From assembly GCA_949288455.1 (NCBI GenBank), contig CASEKF010000059.1, positions 1 to 27,739 of the forward strand: a stretch of 27,739 bases of DNA. The letters are read 5' to 3'. A model generated the notes under the pieces. That model was not told the DNA's origin, did no database searches, and saw nothing but the letters and a program-made list of their open reading frames with translations. This document shows positions 25,388 to 27,739 of this stretch, in pieces. The translations under genes were made by a program, and so were the position numbers. The first letter of the stretch is position 1; every line of letters starts with the position of its first letter. The DNA is from an uncultured bacterium (lineage in GTDB: Bacteria > Vulcanimicrobiota > CADAWZ01).

Positions 25388-26440
25388 CTAATTTTTTAAA
25401 ACTATTTTTCCGCATTTAGCTTCAGGAGAAGTTAAAATATCAAACCCGTCCTTATAATTTTCAAGCGGTAAAATGTGAGTTACGACAGGAGAGATATCCA
25501 AACGTTTTGAAGAGAGGAAATTCCTTACTTCAAACCAAGTCTGAAACATTTTCCTGCCGTTTATGCCGTTTAAATGCACGCCTTTAAAAATAATGCCGTT
25601 AGCATAATCTATGGATACGTCATGCGGAGGAATACCGAAAGCGGAGAATCGCCCTCCCTTTCTAACTACCTTAAAAGCGTTGGCGATAGCGGCCGGAGCG
25701 CCTGACATTTCCAAAACTACGTCAACGCCTAATCCATGAGTCTTTTCAAGTATGTATTCTACGGGGTCGATCTCCGAAATAAAAATCGTGTGATCCGCTC
25801 CCATTTTTTTTGCTATATCAAGCCTAAATCTATTCCTTCCTACTACAAATATTTCGGAAGCTCCCGAAACCCTGGCTACGCCGGTTGAAAAAAGTCCGGT
25901 AGGACCCTCTCCAAAAACGGCTACCGAATGTCCGTTTATGCCGCCTCCTTCCAAAGTCGCGTATACCGCGTTTCCAAGCGGCTCCTGTACCGTCGCGTAT
26001 TCAAAAGGAACCGAAGGATCGTTTTTCCAACAGACAACCTCGGGAACTACGGCGTATTCGGCAAAACATCCGTTAATATCTACGCCTAAAATTTTAACGT
26101 CGTTGCAAATATGCATTTGCCCGGTCAAACATTGAAGACAGGCCCCGCAAGGGATATGAGTTTCCGCCGAAATCATATCTCCGGGCTTTATCCTTGTCAC
26201 AAGAGAACCTACTTCCGCCACCTCGCCGGCAAACTCATGACCTAAAGTCTGAGGAAGCGAAGTTATTCTGCTTTGAGCCCAGCCGTCCCAAGTATAAATA
26301 TGCACGTCGGTTCCGCATATGGAAGCGGCTTTTACCTTTACGAGAACGTCATTCGGACCGGGATGAGGAATCTCAAGAGAACAAAGCTCGGCTCCGGGAG
26401 CTCGTTTAGTCTTTACTACGGATTTCATTTCACCGTTCAT
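25388..26440 (-). CDS. tdh: L-threonine 3-dehydrogenase
   Basis: A zinc-dependent medium-chain dehydrogenase of 350 residues. It oxidises L-threonine with NAD+ to 2-amino-3-ketobutyrate, which Kbl then splits. Seen: [16 protein letters not shown] (41-56) with catalytic zinc ligand C42, GHEF (67-70), the structural zinc cysteines C98, C101, C104 and C112, the nucleotide-binding GEGPTG (177-182), LEMSGAP and the [19 protein letters not shown] stretch characteristic of Tdh rather than other alcohol dehydrogenases. ATG 26440 has AAGGA about 7 nt upstream. It is the first gene of the five-gene minus-strand series and is preceded by a candidate promoter with an overlapping inverted repeat. Confidence 0.95.
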   Translation of the reverse strand: MNGEMKSVVKTKRAPGAELCSLEIPHPGPNDVLVKVKAASICGTDVHIYTWDGWAQSRITSLPQTLGHEFAGEVAEVGSLVTRIKPGDMISAETHIPCGACLQCLTGQMHICNDVKILGVDINGCFAEYAVVPEVVCWKNDPSVPFEYATVQEPLGNAVYATLEGGGINGHSVAVFGEGPTGLFSTGVARVSGASEIFVVGRNRFRLDIAKKMGADHTIFISEIDPVEYILEKTHGLGVDVVLEMSGAPAAIANAFKVVRKGGRFSAFGIPPHDVSIDYANGIIFKGVHLNGINGRKMFQTWFEVRNFLSSKRLDISPVVTHILPLENYKDGFDILTSPEAKCGKIVLKN

Positions 26441-26470
26441 AACAAAATCCTTTCATATTAGAAAATATAC

Positions 26471-26502
26471 GACGTTATAAGACGTCATAAAATAAATATC
26501 GA
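26471..26502 (-). promoter_or_regulatory. Candidate tdh promoter with overlapping inverted repeat
   Basis: Minus-strand TCGATA (26497-26502), a 17-bp spacer and TATAAC (26474-26479). The inverted repeat GACGT-N6-ACGTC (26471-26486) covers the -10. A second inverted repeat, TTTAGCC (26505-26511)/GGCTAAA (26529-26535), lies just upstream of the -35. The arrangement suggests repression, but no regulator gene is adjacent. Confidence 0.4.
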
Positions 26503-26659
26503 TTTTTAGCCTAACAGAACAAAAGAGCGGCTAAATCAGCAGAAAAGTCGACCGAAGCAAAAAAATCAAAAATAAATTAAACTGTCATGAACGCCGCTGA
26601 AAAATCATTTTAAACATACTGCGGCCGTTTGCGTATAAGCTTAAAATAAACAAAAATAA

Positions 26660-27490
26660 TTACAACAATTGTTCAAAAATAAGACCGGTATTATTTTTCA
26701 TGGCTTCTTCGGCAAATACGATAATAGCGTTAAGTTGTTTTCTGAAAACAACCGAAGCTTTCTTAATATCGGCTACGAGTTCCTGTCCGCCATATCCCTC
26801 AGGATTGCTCCAAATCGGAAATTTTCCCATCACAGGCACAAAAGTATGAAGCTTGCCGTCCGTAGAAACGCCGTAAACGCCAAACCCTTCTTTGTAAAGT
26901 TTAGAAAAAGTATAAGGAGCTTTATTTCCAAAACTATCCTTTACAATAATTCCATCTTTGCTTCTTCCCCAATAATAAGATTCGCTTCCGTAAGGATAAG
27001 TATCTTCATCTTCTCCTTCCCAGGGGTAAAACAATTCTTGCTCCCCATCCTGACCGTCGGGCGCCAAAACAGGCGAATCGCCGTTCATTACCCTGGCCAC
27101 AGGCCAATCTACCTTTTCCAGCTGTTTCTCCAGATCTATCATTTCATTATAAAGTTGACGCACTATATCTATATCCAAAAAATCGTCTTGTAATTTATAA
27201 TTCAGCAGTATACACTCCGGCATATACTGCACCAAAACGTTCAAAAAAGAGAATAAACCGTCGATCTCCATATTGCAGCCTTCGCATACTAAACGTAAAT
27301 TCAAAGGGCACTGAGAACACACGGCGGGAAAAGTTTGATCTCCTGCCATTAAATAGGCTTGTTTCATCATGTCCCATTGAAATCTAATTTTTCCATTATC
27401 ATAAAAATCGTCTATCTTTTCCTGATAAGGACGGCAAGATCTATAACTTACTCTGTAAATATCCAGTTTAATCTTATGCCACGTCTGCAT
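26660..27490 (-). CDS. Cys-knuckle protein of unknown function
   Basis: A 276-residue protein I do not recognise. Near the N-terminus it has VCSQCPLNLRLVCEGC, that is C58-X2-C61-X7-C69-X2-C72, a likely zinc or FeS site. Residues ~95-120 are helical, followed by an acidic, aromatic stretch with WEGEDEDTYPYGSESYYWGR (~158-177). After that comes a beta-rich part with GIIVKDSFGNKAPYTFSKLY and GVYGVSTDGKLHTFVPVMGKFPIW, then a C-terminal helix. No signal peptide or membrane segment. ATG 27490 has GAGGA 7 nt upstream. It stands alone between the tdh operon and the 5S rRNA terminator. I cannot suggest a role beyond metal binding. Confidence 0.8.
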   Translation of the reverse strand: MQTWHKIKLDIYRVSYRSCRPYQEKIDDFYDNGKIRFQWDMMKQAYLMAGDQTFPAVCSQCPLNLRLVCEGCNMEIDGLFSFLNVLVQYMPECILLNYKLQDDFLDIDIVRQLYNEMIDLEKQLEKVDWPVARVMNGDSPVLAPDGQDGEQELFYPWEGEDEDTYPYGSESYYWGRSKDGIIVKDSFGNKAPYTFSKLYKEGFGVYGVSTDGKLHTFVPVMGKFPIWSNPEGYGGQELVADIKKASVVFRKQLNAIIVFAEEAMKNNTGLIFEQLL

Positions 27491-27586
27491 TAATTAATCC
27501 TCGCTGCAACATAAAAATAAATTAAAATATAAAATAAAAATTATGGAAATCCTGCCGTCTTTCCTCTATATAAACAAAAAAACTCT

Positions 27587-27623
27587 AAAAATAAAAAAGA
27601 GAGACCTTTTAAAAAGGCCTCTC
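27587..27623 (-). terminator. Intrinsic terminator of the rRNA transcript
   Basis: On the minus strand GAGAGGCCTTTT pairs with AAAAGGTCTCTC (one G-T pair) and is followed by TTTTTTATTTT. It begins about 10 nt after the 3' end of the 5S rRNA. Confidence 0.88.
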
Positions 27624-27633
27624 AAATTTTAAA

Positions 27634-27739
27634 TCCCGGCGGTTCTCTACTCTCCCAAATCGCTGCCGATTCAGTACCATCGAAGATGAAAAGCTTAACT
27701 GCTGTGTTCGGTATGGGAACAGGTGGAACCTTTTCGCTA
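27634..27739 (-). rRNA. rrf: 5S ribosomal RNA, partial
   Basis: The minus strand reads GGTTCCACCTGTTCCCATAC followed by CGAACACAGCAGTTAAGC, the conserved loop and helix of bacterial 5S rRNA, then TCGATGGTACTG and GGGAGAGTAGAGAACCGCCGG at the 3' end. The 5' end is cut by the window edge; roughly 10 nt are missing for a normal length of 115-117 nt. The rest of an rRNA operon (23S, 16S) would lie beyond the right edge if the order is standard. Confidence 0.96.

Overview
The window comes from the chromosome of a moderately AT-rich bacterium. Most genes are on the minus strand; a short plus-strand island lies in the middle. The very large kinase-TPR protein, SpoIIE-type phosphatase, HD-GYP-like protein, DUF4127 and DUF2252 families and several unplaceable coiled-coil proteins suggest a deep-branching, mostly uncultivated lineage, perhaps of the Riflebacteria/Ozemobacteria or a similar candidate phylum. 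That placement is only an impression from gene content; no marker in the window proves it. A lipoprotein signal and ordinary chromosomal genes (groESL, topoisomerase, 5S rRNA) argue against a phage or plasmid.

Layout, left to right. 34-7987 (minus) is a probable operon read from a type IIA topoisomerase subunit A gene through a radical SAM/SPASM enzyme, an M16 zinc peptidase, a TIM-barrel protein, a DUF4127 protein and a YbjN/CesT-like protein. 8188-10268 (minus) is groES-groEL, closed by a strong palindromic terminator and preceded by a CIRCE-type HrcA operator; a second CIRCE-like repeat lies about 105 bp further upstream at the end of the next gene. 10463-12388 (minus) is a YgiQ-family radical SAM gene. 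12629-15132 (minus) is a two-gene unit: a DUF2252 lipoprotein followed by a membrane-anchored SpoIIE/PP2C phosphatase. 15133-15509 is the longest gene-free stretch; it holds divergent promoters and a run of nine C/G.

15510-17632 (plus) is an island of four odd genes: a His/Pro/Gly-repeat protein, a small secreted or membrane protein, a 33-residue zinc ribbon, and a Gln-rich coiled-coil protein behind a 30-bp perfect palindrome. 17875-26440 (minus) is a probable operon: threonine dehydrogenase (tdh), 2-amino-3-ketobutyrate CoA ligase (kbl), a small coiled-coil protein, a 1427-residue Ser/Thr kinase with a long TPR tail, and a TPR protein with a degenerate HD-GYP domain. 26660-27490 is a Cys-rich unknown. 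The right edge cuts a 5S rRNA gene on the minus strand, with its terminator at 27587-27623.

How the genes work together: Tdh and Kbl form the standard threonine-to-glycine route. The kinase, the HD-GYP-like protein and the SpoIIE phosphatase look like parts of phosphorylation-based or nucleotide-based signalling, but no substrate is visible. The SPASM enzyme beside an M16 peptidase resembles peptide-modification (RiPP) loci such as pqqE/pqqF or albA/albF, although no precursor peptide was found. The best leads are that pair, the duplicated CIRCE-like operators, the kinase/degenerate HD-GYP unit, the homopolymer tract in the lipoprotein promoter region and the plus-strand island.
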